From assembly GCF_042453785.1 (NCBI RefSeq), contig NC_091677.1, positions 5,117,501 to 5,181,500 on the forward strand: a DNA stretch of 64,000 bases, given 5' to 3'. Below the pieces are notes generated by a model. It was not told the DNA's origin. It ran no database searches and saw only the letters and a program-made list of their open reading frames with translations. Below, in pieces: positions 11,957-23,871 of this stretch. Made by a program: the position numbers and the translations under genes. This DNA comes from Malus domestica (Eukaryota > Streptophyta > Magnoliopsida > Rosales > Rosaceae). Positions within the stretch are counted from its first letter, which is position 1. Each line of letters starts with the position of its first letter.

Positions 11957-12288
11957 TGTTGGTACCATATTATATTGGACCTCATTACTTGGGCTTCCAG
12001 ACATTGAGCCCATGATTCATGTAAAAGGGGAGGAGCCCTTAGTCTATAAAAGGGCATCCTCACCCTCACAATCCTCAAGTCTCATCCTCACATACAAAGC
12101 CATAAGGCTCACAAACAGAGAAACTCTCTCAAACTCTCTCTTTCTCTGGGGGACTCCCCCTCACGCTTAGTGTGGACATAGCCCAAACATTGGGATGAAC
12201 CTCGATACATCTTGTGTTCTTTACTTTCTTGCAGATTCACGGTCGGATTTACGTTGTTCCAAGACCCCTCCAGTTTTGTGCATCAACA
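11957..12288 (+). mobile_element. Solo LTR with 5-bp target duplication
   Basis: The 332-bp unit starts TGTTGGTACC and ends TGCATCAACA. It is flanked by ACCTC on both sides (11952-11956 and 12289-12293), the 5-bp duplication of LTR retrotransposon insertion. A TATA box (TATAAAAG, 12045-12052) sits mid-LTR. The last 80 bp (cttgcagattcacggtcgga.. to ..catcaaca) are the same family as the two LTRs at 59989-60345 and 63411-63776, which lie on the other strand. There is no second LTR nearby, so this is a solo LTR left by unequal recombination. The frames at 11940-12170 and 12195-12410 lie mostly inside it and are not genes. Confidence 0.85.
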
Positions 12289-12293
12289 ACCTC

Positions 12294-15200
12294 AAATATG
12301 GCTCCACACCATTCTCCATCAACACCAATTTACAGCTGCCTCTCTCTTTCCTAATTGATCGAATCCAAGTTCGCATAAAGAAGCAAGAAAGAGAGAAAGG
12401 AGAGCATTGATTGGGTTCGTCGAAGTTTCAATTGTGTTCACCGGGAAAAAAAGGAGCGGTGTCCTGGTTTCCTGGGCAGCGTGAAACCTCCCAATGTGTT
12501 TTTCTTAATGGTGGTTGGAGCATATACAAGTTCTAATTATTTTCAAATCCTTTTCATTTATTTCAGGTCAAAGTTGGAATTTTATTAAAGAAGTTTTTAG
12601 GTTCAGTGTAGATGTAAAATAAATAAATGGGCTGAAATAAAATATTTCAACCGATTATTTTTTTATTTAATCTCTACTAATTAATAAAACACTCATTGTC
12701 AACCAAAATTTTATGAAATTACCAGTTTAACCCTCTAATTAAAATAGAACATGAATAAGAAATATGGAGCAGAAATTTAATTTCACACAACCAAATTTAC
12801 TGTTTTTTTTTTCAAAGCCTCACCTACATGTAACCCTAACATATCTCTAATTAAAAAAAAATTAAAAATTAAAAAACAAAAAAAAACTTCCCACTCCCAC
12901 ATTCTCAATCACTCTCTTCCTCTCTCCTTCTATTTCTAAAACAAAAAAAAAAAAAAAAATTCTCACACACTTTGTGTATGCCCATATGCTAGTTATTTAT
13001 GAAGAAACCTATCTGCATCTTATATATTGGATGTTTTGGTTTTTCATAAAATTCATTCTTTTGAAAATCCTTATTTTTATATTTGTAGTATTTAGAATGT
13101 CTTTTATCTCAAGAAACTAAAGAAATTAGTTTCTTCAGACGAACCAGGCACTAGCCAAATCCATTGGATGATTTATGGTTTGGATTGTTTTTTCTTTCTT
13201 TAATTCTAATAATAATTGATCAATTTTTTGACTTGTGGAGGTTGATGATGATTTTAAGGCTACTGCCTTTGAAAAAGATTATGAGAAACTTACCAGAGGT
13301 TTTTTTTTAATTTTTGATATATATATATATATATTTATTTATTTATTTTTGTGACCGCAAAAAATTGCCTGGAATTGTCACAGATGCCATATACGTTCCA
13401 TCAGTTGTTGCAACTTGGAAGGAAATCCCAACATCTTTTTCCATTTTGGGTATTGGATTATCCTACACCCACGTGGGCTGTCTTTATACGGCAATGTGGT
13501 TGTGAATTGACCGAACTACCCATCCTCGAGTACGTGCTTTTTCTTTTTTAACCATGCAATTTGAATGCCCTCCGTGTATCGGCAAATCTGGTTTGCCCTC
13601 TGGTCGAAGCAACGTACCATTTCTAGCTTTGTAGAAAAACCAATCCTTGGCATCCTATTTATGCATCTGGTTAGACTTTTGACAGTGCTGAAGGCCCCAC
13701 TATATGCAATGGATGTGATTTACTTTCCTACTGTGAATGTCAGCCGTTGGATGATGACCTGGTAACAAGCCTGAGAATCTCCGTATTTTGATTTCGCATG
13801 AGCTCATCTTAATGTCGTTCCGTGCGAAAAATGCTTAACTGGATGATGCATGATCTAGTAACAAGCACATAACTCTTTATTTTGGTCTCCCTCATGATGG
13901 CTTCACGCTATGTGACAATCGTGATAACCATGTAACCCTATCAAACAAAGTTTATCTTCTATATAAGGCTGGTTAGCCAGCTATGTCAAAGTTATAGGTT
14001 AAGGACGCTTTCGTAACCCTTTTGTTCTTGAAATGGTTCTTTCATTCTAATGTTGGTGGTTAATTCATTGGTTATTTCTCTTACATTATGGTGGTTAATG
14101 GTCATACATTGTTTGGGGGTATTACATTCTAAAAAATTAAGGTTGAAAGAAAATAAAGTTTGAATGAGAATTCTTTCGGTGCAGGAAGAAAAATACAACT
14201 AAACTAACTCTTACAACGTAACCAATAACTGTAAAGCGTGTAACAATATTATTTACTCTTGCGGCTAATAAATTTATAATTAGGATTTTATGTGTCTCAA
14301 ATTCTTTTTCACATCTCTTATTAGGCAAAAACTGCTATGTTGGGTGCATTTTTTGGTCACCAATTTTATTTTCTATTTTTAAAAAGAAAGATCAAGCCAA
14401 TGAGGCACAAACATACCTGTTTCAAGGTTAGTGACGAGAGATTTTTCAGTGTACCGAGAACATGGATCGGTACATCAAGTGTTATAATACAAAGTGGTTG
14501 GATACTTAAAAAAAAATTCTAACTATTGTATTATAATACTTAGTATACCAAACCGTGTTCTTTAAACACTAAAAAAAATCTCACAAAGTGACCGATGTTC
14601 TGCTACTTGTGAGAATAATAGATATCAAACGGGCCATTTAACTCGAACAGGTACAAATGACCACGCGCCATATTGCGTGTAATACCACCTCCCAAATCAT
14701 TTGTGAAATATGATCTTTTTTTTCTTTTTTCTTAATGCTTATTTTATATTAAGAATATCGAGGATGAGAGATTCAAACTTAGTATCTTTACATCAAGATA
14801 ATGCTCTTAATCAACTAAATGACATGCTCATTGCTAATGTTCTTTGCAGATTTTTTTTTTCTTTAAAAAATGTTTGTTCACAAGTGTCTTGACGTGATTA
14901 GGATAGTTCTTCAAAATGGTCAAGCCACAAAGTTTTTATTTTCTCACATGACATTCAAATGTTTTGAAATTATATTAATCTATGCATTGTGGATATTTAA
15001 CCTTTTTGGTGCTTCATTACATGGACCTAAAATAGTCATCACGAAGCTTCAACTTCTTCTTAACCCATGCTAAGTTTGTATCCCAAAACGACAACTAGTT
15101 ACATAGTTTGCCATAATGTTTCAAGTGTGGCTTTTACACCCCAGAAATGTTACATCATCTGTCCCGACATCTAACTAACAAGGGTTTTAATCACGATACG

Positions 15201-15690
15201 TTCCTGAAATCACACGGATCAAAATGGTTCATGAAACTAAAAATTTCAGAAAGGCAATGGAATAACCTAATTGATTTTCCACACTCATTTTTAGGGACCA
15301 ATTATTGATTGATTTTCAATTTCAAAGACCAACCGTGACAAAATCTCAATTAACAAAGGATCAACCATCCAAGCAGTCAAAATATAGATTGATACAATTT
15401 TGAAACCTTATGATGTAATTTTAATACCAATATCTATATCATATCCATTCTTCTATACAACTACTAATCTCTAAAAAATATCCATTCTTAGGATGTCGTT
15501 GAAAGCTACAATTTTGTAATCACCCTAAACAGGAAATAAGGGGTGGAAATTAGGCTAAACGATATATAATGGCCAACCATAATAATTTGATTCAAATTCG
15601 CCAGGAAAATCACGACGGACAACCAAAATAATGATTTCATGTTGCAAAATTGTAATGGTCAAAATAGTAAATGACATAATTTCAGAACAG
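12294..15690. other. Gene-poor spacer with possible gene remnants
   Basis: Mostly AT-rich DNA with A and T runs. Around 13225-13760 there are short stretches that read like coding sequence (for example LVEVDDDFKATAFEKDYEKL at 13228 and LPGIVTDAIYVPSVVATWKE from about 13367). They are separated by stops and a TA/TTTA simple repeat (13316-13350). I do not recognise the family. A partial direct repeat with the words ggatgatg..ctggtaacaag / ggatgatg..ctagtaacaag lies at 13750-13870. Otherwise I see nothing. Confidence 0.35.
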
Positions 15691-16007
15691 TACATGTGAG
15701 TTTTCATTTTCACAAAAATATTTTCTTACAAAGATATATGGTAAGTACGGAGACATACAGACACAGCCAAACGCGCTCAAACTGTGATTGGTTGTGGAAT
15801 TCTCTCAAACAAAGAAATAGTACCCAAAAAAAAAAGGAGACCTTATATGAAACTAGAAAGAACACAACCCTAAAGTTCATTTCAGAGTTTCTGGGTGTAG
15901 ATTGGAACCTGAGGTTATTGACCCAAAAGAAAAATCAGGATTGGAACCTGAGGTTAAGAAGATAAGCCATCACTCAAGAGACAGAACTACAAGACAATCA
16001 GCTCTAA

Positions 16008-16011
<4 letters not shown>

Positions 16012-16049
<38 letters not shown>

Positions 16050-16062
16050 TCTCTCTCTCTCT
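16012..16062 (+). repeat. (CT)n microsatellite in the SEP-like 5' UTR
   Basis: About 50 bp of CT repeats lie 200 bp upstream of the MADS ATG, within the probable 5' UTR. GA/CT tracts are known binding sites for plant BASIC PENTACYSTEINE (BPC/BBR) proteins, which regulate several MADS genes. A regulatory role here is inferred. Just upstream a 17-bp phrase ggattggaacctgaggtt-like is repeated (about 15898 and 15939). Confidence 0.6.
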
Positions 16063-16263
16063 GTGTAGGGTTTTCCAACTGAGTGAGTATCTAACTTTCT
16101 CTTGTGTTTCACAAATTTGGTTACAGTTTGGTACTGACCTAGAAAAGGAGGATCAGTTTGTACCAAAGAGAGAGAGAAGAACAAGAAAGGGAAAGAAAAT
16201 ATTGTCAAGATCAAAACTTTTGGAGATTAGATACACAAAATAATATTTTTAGTAACTAAGGAC

Positions 16264-19200
16264 ATGGGGAGAGGAAGAGTGGAGCTGAAGAGGATAGAGA
16301 ACAAGATAAACAGGCAAGTCACATTTGCAAAGAGAAGAAATGGGCTTCTGAAGAAAGCTTATGAGCTCTCCGTTCTCTGTGATGCTGAGGTTGCTCTCAT
16401 CATCTTCTCCAACCGTGGCAAGCTCTATGAGTTTTGCAGCAGCTCTAGGTAATTCCTTATGCATAATTATATGGTCTGATCGTTTGTTTGCTTCTTTAAT
16501 TCCGGGATTTGAGTCGGGATCTGTTAATTGTTCTCTCTAGTTTCTTTGATTTCTTCGTGGGTTTCATTGGGATCAATATAATACGACTTTAATTGCTTCT
16601 AGGCTCTATAAGTGCAAGCCTTTCGCAAAGATTCTCTCTTTTTAATTGTTCAATTAATTATTTTTCATATGGCTGATGATACAAATTTTGATTTCTTCAT
16701 GGTTTCATTTGGAACCATATATATGATTTTAATTGCTTCTACAAGTGAAAGCCTCTTTCATAAATTTTCTCTCTTTTATGTTTAATTAATTAATTTCATA
16801 AGCATCTATTTCTAAATTTTCCCTTTTTCTTGAAATCAATTTTAGTTCTATATATGTTGGAAAAATTCATAATACAGTCTCACAAGGCTGATGATATTAG
16901 TTTTAAGTTCCATTACCAGAAAAGATTCATTTTCTTATCCTTTTCTAAAATTAATTTTTGTGCTATATATATGTGTTTGTGTGTGTGTTGTTTAGCTAAG
17001 TAAGGTGTTTAAGTTTTCATATAATTCAGATATCTGGTTTCACAGAGTGATATTATTTTCATTTTTTGGATACTAATTCTTGCATTAGATATTTAAGGTG
17101 TTGGGTTTTCATCTATTTCCATCTATCTGATTGCACCAAATGACACTTTGTTCATTTTTTGGGGCAAACTCTTGCATTTTTGGGATACTAATTGTTGCAT
17201 AGCTAATTAAGGTTCTAGTTTTTCATCTAATCTCATGTACCAGCAGATTGCACAAACTGATATTTTGTCAGTTTTTTGGGTACTAGTTCTTGTATTACTG
17301 GATCTGAAGCTTAAATATTCCCATTTTACTAGTTGCTCTCTAGAGTTTTTTCTTCTAACTTGATTTCTTCTTTGCAAGAAAGGATTGTCCCCTTTTTTTT
17401 TTTTTGTTATATGAAAAAAAATCTCTTTTTATTTCTTTGCAATTAATTTCTTCCCCTTTCCATGTCTAGAGTCTAGTTGTGATATATATATAATTAAGGG
17501 TTTTTTTTTTTAAATGTCATATAAACTTATATACACCTTTTTTTTTTTTTTGAGTTCATAAACTTATAAACCTTTTTAGATTTGTCATTTGAACTAAAGT
17601 TTTTAACAATTTGCCATACCAACTTTCCGAAATCAAGTGTGAGAAGCAAAGAAACTGACAGATAGAGGAGAGAGAGAGAAGCTCAGCGACATAGAAGCTC
17701 AGATAATAAGAAATGACAAATTAATGTTTTCGGAAAGTTAGTATGACAAATCGCTTAAAATTTTAATTTACGAATTGAAAAATGTGTATAAGTTCATATG
17801 ACATTTAAAAAAAAAAATCCTATAATTAAAAGTTGATTTTCGCACTCCTATTTTCTCTCCTTTCATTCCTCACTCTTTTTCTATCCTTAGGATTGAACAA
17901 ATTAAGGGGATTTATAGGGGAAAAAAACCAGAGAAGAAGTGCAAAAGGAGGAAACGAGAGTGTAAAGATCATTATTCTATAATTAAAATTCATATAGACA
18001 TTTAATTAGATAAAATTAAAGTTCATCTTTTGCACTATCTTGTTCTAGCTAGTCTCCTTGCGTGAATTGATTGAGTGAAAGAAAGTATGGCGGATTGGCT
18101 CCGGAGGTGTGAGTATCAAACGCCTGAGATCATAATTATCCTATATTTCTTTCCCTAAAGAATTTGGGACTCAGAGTTCTCTTGCATGGCTTTGAAAGAG
18201 TTCCTTGTGATTGTTTTTGTTCTGAAATCCGTATATTTTGACACATCTATCAATGAAGAATTCTATCCATTGTACAGTGGATTATAAGCTGTGTTACATC
18301 TTTCAAATCATGAGTTAAAGAGAAATTAAAGTTTTTCTTTTTGCTTCACCCCTTCTTAAAGACTTTTTTTTTTCCTTTCTCTTTAGCATTCTTTGTGATT
18401 ATATATGTATGTCTGTTGTGCATGCAAATCATGTTTGTTAAGTTTTAACGGTGCAAATTATAGTTTTCCACTGTGTTCTTGAGAAAATATATATTTAGGG
18501 TTTTGCCGTGTGGGGGTTCAGGATTCGTAAACCAAAGAGATTTAACCAAGAAGTGGATGGCCATAAAATTTGGTTCAAATCCAATGCAAGTAATGAGAGG
18601 CAATTAGTTTTCAAACTAATTAATTTGGTATATACGTACTTTCTAATATGAAAAGATGTCCAATCAGAACCATACATTTGGTTTTTTTTTTTTTTTGGTA
18701 CATCGATATTTTTACACTAAGGTAATGAGGAGTTCGACTAAGCCACACAATGGGCAGCCTAATTTGGTATCGGATTCATCATCCACGAGATTCGAACCTA
18801 AGACCTCTCACTTCCAAGTGAAGAGGAATACCATCAGATCGTAGTACTGACTGGCTAACCATACATTTGGTTTAAGTAAAAAGTTTCAACAAAGCTATTT
18901 TTGCAATCTTTATGAAGATATTTGATAAAGAGTAATGCTCAGAAGGTCAAATTTTGTAATTTATTGATAATTGAATTATTATTTAAGTATTGATTAACAT
19001 ATTTATTTCCTAATGTAATAGGTTATGTGATTTAAAAATTTGGTGTCTCTAGCATTATCTTATGATGAATTTGGTTTGTGTCATTATCTTTTTCTTTTAA
19101 TATAATTTATTTCAAACAGAAAGCCCTTTACTTTTTGAAATAAAATTCTTATGTTTATGTTCTCATGCCATGAAAGAAAAATACTAGTATATTTGTTGTT

Positions 19201-21994
19201 AATACTAACTATAAGGATGTAGGGAAAAAATTTGTATTAGGTTGTCAATTTCAGTTGTCGATCATGTACCTTTTTGTTCAGTTGTCCAACTTTAAAGTCT
19301 GACAATGGTATGAGAAATAATATATCCACATAACTATGTAAGTATTAATATATTGTTAGTTAACCCTTCTTGAGTAAAATGAGCAACTCCTTGCTTTATT
19401 GTAAATTGTAATGGAGTTATATTAGGGTAACTGACTATGTCACTATTGGTTGCTAGCATGAAAGAATGGGAATATTTGAGACCAAATCTTCTGCAGTTAA
19501 AATATTGCAATCTTTGTGACTTTAATTGTTGACTGACACATAATATAAACTTAACTTTTTTTAGTTTTATTGTTATAAACTTAATATATGTCAAACAATG
19601 ATTAGGGCCACAGAGAGGCCACACCCATTTTGGGTGCAAAAGATTTTATCTCGGAATATTTTTGCTCATCACTCTCAAGTGATGATGATGCTCATCACAC
19701 TATGTATCATCGTTAGATGTGTTTAATTTTCAAAATCTGTTAGTGGATATACATAAATCTCAAAATTTAAACTAATCTAATGGTGATAGAGTGATGAGTT
19801 ACTACCACTTGAGGGTGATGATAAAAAATGCAATGATAAAAGAATACACGGCATATTGATATGCTAAATACATTAGTTAAGATGACTATTCTGTCATAAA
19901 TGCATTAATTTATACTTTGTAGAATTAATTTTATGTATCAGAATTATGCATGGAAAATTAGAAATTCACAAGCTTGTTCTTTTACTATCATCATATATTA
20001 AACTTTTCATTTATAATACATCAAGTAATAAGATATTATATTTGATGTTCCTATTTTCTTGTAACTATAAATCGTATCTACGTTTGTATGATGAGTGAGT
20101 ATATACAACTAGCTAAGCCTAAGCAATCGCTTGAAACGTGCCAAGTTTATATCAATCTTTTTATAAATAAAAAAATTAAAAAAAAAGAGACCTATTGGTG
20201 GTTTTGTTATGGTAGTCCACTATTTTGAGAGCCGGAAAAATTCACAGAAGTATTTCAGTCTCCCTTGACCAAGTTTAAATCAATTGAGTAGGAAATTTTT
20301 GGCTAGTCTTTTGTGGGGAAGAAAATAGTTCTACAACATGGATTTAACATGCATGCTATGGTTTCTTCTCATACCTAAAACTTTGGATCTTTTATTATCC
20401 TAATTAACTGGTCGTTTTCTTTTCCTCCTTTTCTCCTCCCTTTTTTAGCATTCTCAAAACACTAGACAGGTACCAAAAATGCAGTTATGGTGCAGTGGAT
20501 CAAGTTAACAGACCTGCAAAGGAACTTGAGGTAACACTTCAAATTGCTAGTTTTCTGTACTGTGTATAAATTTAAAACCTTTTACTCGGCCTTTAGAATG
20601 TTTGGCTTATAGATTCCTCTCGCGTAGGAGAAACTGGCTAATACATTTTTGTTGCCATGCATGTATATATAGCAGAGCAGCTATCGTGAGTACATGAAAC
20701 TCAAAGGTAGATATGAGTCCCTACAACGAACTCAGAGGTAAATAATCATTTGTGATTATAAATGAAGCAGAATGAACTGTGGTCTTCATGGAATTGTTTA
20801 CCGCTTAGAAGTTAACATTTTTGAAGAATAATTTCAACTTATGATGAATTCCTGCATATAGAAACCTTCTTGGTGAGGACTTGGGTCCATTAAACACAAA
20901 GGAACTTGAGCAGCTTGAGCGTCAACTTGAGGGCTCCTTGAAGCAAGTTAGGTCCACTAAGGTAACACGAGTTTAAAATCAAATGAGTTACGCATTCACC
21001 ATATGGCAGATTTCATCATGCATTTTTAGGGTCCGTTTGAGATTCCTGATGTCAAAAATACTTTTTCTCATTAGTGCTCCTGCTCGAAGTGATTCAATAG
21101 AAACACAACAAATCATTTAGTAAAAGTGCTTTTAGGATTCAAACAACTTTTAAGTTATGCCTAGCATAGCCATAACCACTTTTTGTTATTTGGAAGCGCA
21201 TTTAGCCATTCAGAAAGCATTCTCAAGCAAACCCTTCAGACTTTAATGAAGTATTGGCTTGAACTATCCCCTTCAGCTCTTTTAGGAGATGTGGCATTAA
21301 TCGTTCATCTCATCTTGCTTTGCAGACCCAGTACATGCTGGACCAACTTTCTGACCTTCAGAACAAGGTATGTGCCTTTCAGTTTTGCTGAGAAATGAAA
21401 GCATTGCAGTTTCATGTGCTTAAAAGTCAATAATATACCTTGTTCTAATTACAGGAACAACTGTTAATAGAAGCCAACAGGGATTTGACAATGAAGGTAA
21501 ATTTCTGTCTCATGGCTCACTGTTAAATTATTAATGTGCTCTTTTGATTGCGACGCTGTCATTAGTATGCAAAAACTAACAAGTCTCACGACGTTCCAAT
21601 ATGCGCTTTTTATTAATTTAGAATATATGACATGAAATAAAATTACCATATGAATATATTGCAGTTGGATGAAATTAGTTCAAGAAATCAACTTAGACAA
21701 TCATGGGAAGGTGGTGACCAGGGTATGGCATATGCAACCCAGCATCACCATGCTCAATCCCAAGGATTCTTCCAGCCTTTAGATTGCAATCCCACTTTGC
21801 AAATGGGGTAATTATACAAGTATTTAATTTTTAATTATTCATCTGAATAAGTTATGTTAAACTACATTAATAGCTTAATTAGATGCTAATTACTTTGATT
21901 AATTTACAGGTACTCTGCAGTGGGGTCAGAGCAGATGAGTGCTACAACTAATGCCCAGCAAGTGAACTGTTTCATCCCTGGATGGATGCTTTGA
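16264..21994 (+). CDS. SEP1/2-like: SEPALLATA1/2-like MADS-box transcription factor
   Basis: Floral and fruit class E MADS protein of 246 aa. Exons: 16264-16448, 20449-20530, 20676-20737, 20862-20961, 21326-21367, 21455-21496, 21665-21807, 21910-21994. All have GT-AG borders and the frame stays open. Residues 1-60 are the MADS domain ([18 protein letters not shown].., [20 protein letters not shown]). An I region and a K box follow ([36 protein letters not shown]). The C terminus has [12 protein letters not shown] and ends [12 protein letters not shown], the SEP motif. As remembered, it is very near the apple SEP1/2-like MADS8/9 group, which is needed for flesh growth and ripening. Exon 3 could start one codon earlier (20673). 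The 4-kb first intron holds a MULE MITE and a SINE. SEP proteins bridge AP1, AP3/PI and AG proteins in quartets on CArG boxes. Confidence 0.95.
17498..17820. mobile_element. MULE-type MITE in SEP-like intron 1 (9-bp duplication)
   Basis: This 323-bp foldback element starts GGGTTTTT..AAATGTCATATAAACTTATA and ends with the complement (ATAAGTTCATATGACATTTA..ATCC). The inverted arms run about 130 bp, including caactttccgaaa / tttcggaaagttag. It is flanked by the exact 9-bp direct repeat TATAATTAA (17489-17497 and 17821-17829), the length typical of Mutator-like elements. A GA-rich middle separates the arms. There is no coding potential. Confidence 0.8.
18685..18856 (-). mobile_element. tRNA-derived SINE, family S copy B, in SEP-like intron 1
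   Basis: Minus-strand copy with its 3' A-tail seen as a T run at 18681-18696. It is bounded by the 17-bp direct repeat aaccatacatttggttt (18668-18684 and 18857-18873), the long duplication typical of LINE-mediated insertion. On the minus strand it reads tactacgatctgatggtatt.. then ..ggttcgaatctcg, recalling pol III A and B boxes. It is the same family as 31801-31967. Confidence 0.8.
18931..19060. mobile_element. MITE, family A copy 2, in SEP-like intron 1
   Basis: The ends agtaatgctcagaaggtcaa and ..ggtgtctctagcattatct match family A (285-444 and 28561-28730). The copy is diverged and AT-rich. Confidence 0.45.
19655..19835. mobile_element. Foldback MITE in SEP-like intron 1
   Basis: The left part tttgctcatcactctcaagt pairs with the complement of acttgagggtgatgataaa at the right. 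An inner pair atcgttagatg / aatctaatggtgat also matches. Confidence 0.5.
21028..21148. mobile_element. hAT-like MITE of the 'gtccgtttg' family, copy 2 (SEP-like intron 4)
   Basis: Starts gggtccgtttgagattcc and contains aaaagtgcttttaggattc, words shared with copies at 9957, 39478 and 49779. The right end is not clear. Confidence 0.35.
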
Positions 21995-22280
21995 GCATGT
22001 GCTGATGAATCTGATCAGTGCCTCTAATCACTCATAAGAAAGCATGCCCAATTATGCTTTTTTTTTTCCTGGCAATATTATATAAAATGCATGTAACTTA
22101 TTTTCACATAAACTCAGCAGTGACTGAATTTCAAGGGGACCTTTCAAAGGCCTAAAGTCCTTTTAACGTTAGTTACAGAGGGCTTTGCAGAAATTCACAA
22201 TATTGAGAACTCATTTCTTGCTTTGAGACTATGGTTATAAAATGTTTTCCTCTTTTTCAAAAGAAGACTATGGTTATATA

Positions 22281-22402
22281 TGGTAGGATTCGGGATACAC
22301 GCTTGTTACACATTTTGACATCCACGGTTCAGGTCATTGAAATACACTACGAAGTAGGCCATACAAAATGGATGTCAAAGTGTGTGTCTCCGAATCCTAA
22401 CC
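22281..22402. mobile_element. Foldback MITE, about 120 bp
   Basis: ggtaggattcgggatacacg at the left pairs with the complement of tgtgtctccgaatcctaacc at the right, with a second match at ttgacatcca / tggatgtcaa. It lies about 290 bp 3' of the SEP-like stop. Confidence 0.65.
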
Positions 22403-22753
22403 CACATATATATTATATTCTTATTCTCATGCACATTAAATATTGTACATAAAGATGGTAGACCTTGTAGGGAGGGTTCGAAATTGAGACATCATCTTTC
22501 AGTATTGAGAAGAGAAAAATCTTAGAAAAGTCTTTTAGTTTGTCGTTTGCTTTTGTTGGGCCTTAGTTGAATCAACGGTCTCTTAATTATGTTAAGACCA
22601 GTCAGTTTTTGAAAAACAAAAGTTGGGCCTATATGTTTGTGCTGTCCTTGGGTTTACAATGTTTTCTTTCCTCATAAGCTAATGTAATTTGATTATAACT
22701 TAAGCCCAATTTAAATAAAAAAGTAAAAAATTTAAAAATTTTATGGGAAGCAA

Positions 22754-22785
22754 ATGTGGAGACAAATGTGGGTCAATTTAGTTTT

Positions 22786-22846
<61 letters not shown>

Positions 22847-23871
22847 TTTTGATGACATGTGGGAGAGGAGAAAAAAAAATAGTAAAATTCTTTTTGTATG
22901 AAATCCCTTTAAGCCCATGGTTTTTCTTTTCTAATATTGTATTTGTGGAGCCAAAAATAATCATAAGGCAACACGTGGATTTTTGGGTAAAAAGACAAAA
23001 ATACCCTTGAGGCGTACCAAGTTTCTACGCGCGAGCAGTGGACAATCATCCTCAACCAAGTCAAAAATGCTCCAAAAAAGGTAACAAATTCCAAATTATC
23101 TCATCCATCCTCATTTTAGGTAATTACTTCATAACCTATAAATTACTCCATATAAATAGAGATTAATTGGCTAATTAATGAATTAATTCCTAAATTCATT
23201 AATCAACCAATTAAATCACCAATCACATCCAAAAAATACCTCTTTTGGCCGGTTACCCACTCTCCCAAGGGAACCGGCCATCTCCTTTTATTTCCCACAT
23301 TTTCTACCATATCTTTCCTTTTTATGATAATAATTAGCTAAGATAAATAGGGAATTATTAGCTAATTATTTCATAAAATCCCAATTAACCACAAAATATC
23401 CCCAAATATGCATTAAATGGCCGGCCATCTATTGCTAGAAAAGGAATTGGCCATACTTTGCTTATTCATCCCATTAATTAGCTAATTCATTTGGTAATAA
23501 TCCTATTTTGCCAAATTAATCAGTCAATTAATCACATAACTCCCAAAATCATATTAAATCATGAACAAAACCCACAAACAAGGCTATGTGGCCGGTTCTC
23601 TCTCACTCTAAGAGGCCGGCCACTCCTCTATAAAAAGCCCCACATTTCTCATCAAAAGCTAATTCCAACACTCTTGCTAAAATTCTCTAGAATTCTCAAA
23701 CACTTTTTCTCTCTAAATTCTAACTTTGACATCGGAGGTTCTTCGGCCAAAGCCACCCCCATTCATCGTGGGCGTGTGAGGCTCTTGGCCTTGACCTAAG
23801 GTGTTAATTGTTTTGTAGGTGCAATTTTGTCCAAGATCAAGAGGAAGAAATTTGCATCCACTGTATTGAAT
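22754..23871 (+). mobile_element. Probable LTR remnant (boundaries uncertain)
   Basis: The stretch contains a (GA)n tract (22789-22844) and repeated ccggccat/ggccggcc words. A promoter-like segment follows with TATAAAAAG (about 23629), then a 'gacatcggaggttcttcggcc' box and ttgttttgtaggtgcaattt. That order (TATA, then a GACATCGGAGG-type box, then a T-rich end) recurs in plant gypsy-type LTRs, as remembered. TG at 22754 and CA at 23870 are only candidate ends, and no target duplication or second LTR was seen. Confidence 0.4.
22789..22844. repeat. (GA)n microsatellite
   Basis: About 56 bp of pure GA dinucleotide. It generates a spurious Arg/Glu reading frame (22756-23010). Confidence 0.9.

Noticed and set aside
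11939-12296. 14-bp inverted repeat (tttgaggttgttga) bounding the solo LTR, at first taken as transposon ends
   Set aside because: The true LTR begins at TGTTGGTACC (11957) by comparison with the 60-kb LTRs, giving a direct ACCTC duplication. The longer inverted match is coincidental overlap of flank and LTR end.
12195-12410. 71-codon frame
   Set aside because: Half of it lies in the solo LTR and no motif is present.
16712-16724. CArG-like word ccatatatatg in SEP-like intron 1
   Set aside because: A single match to a degenerate AT-rich motif in AT-rich DNA is expected by chance.
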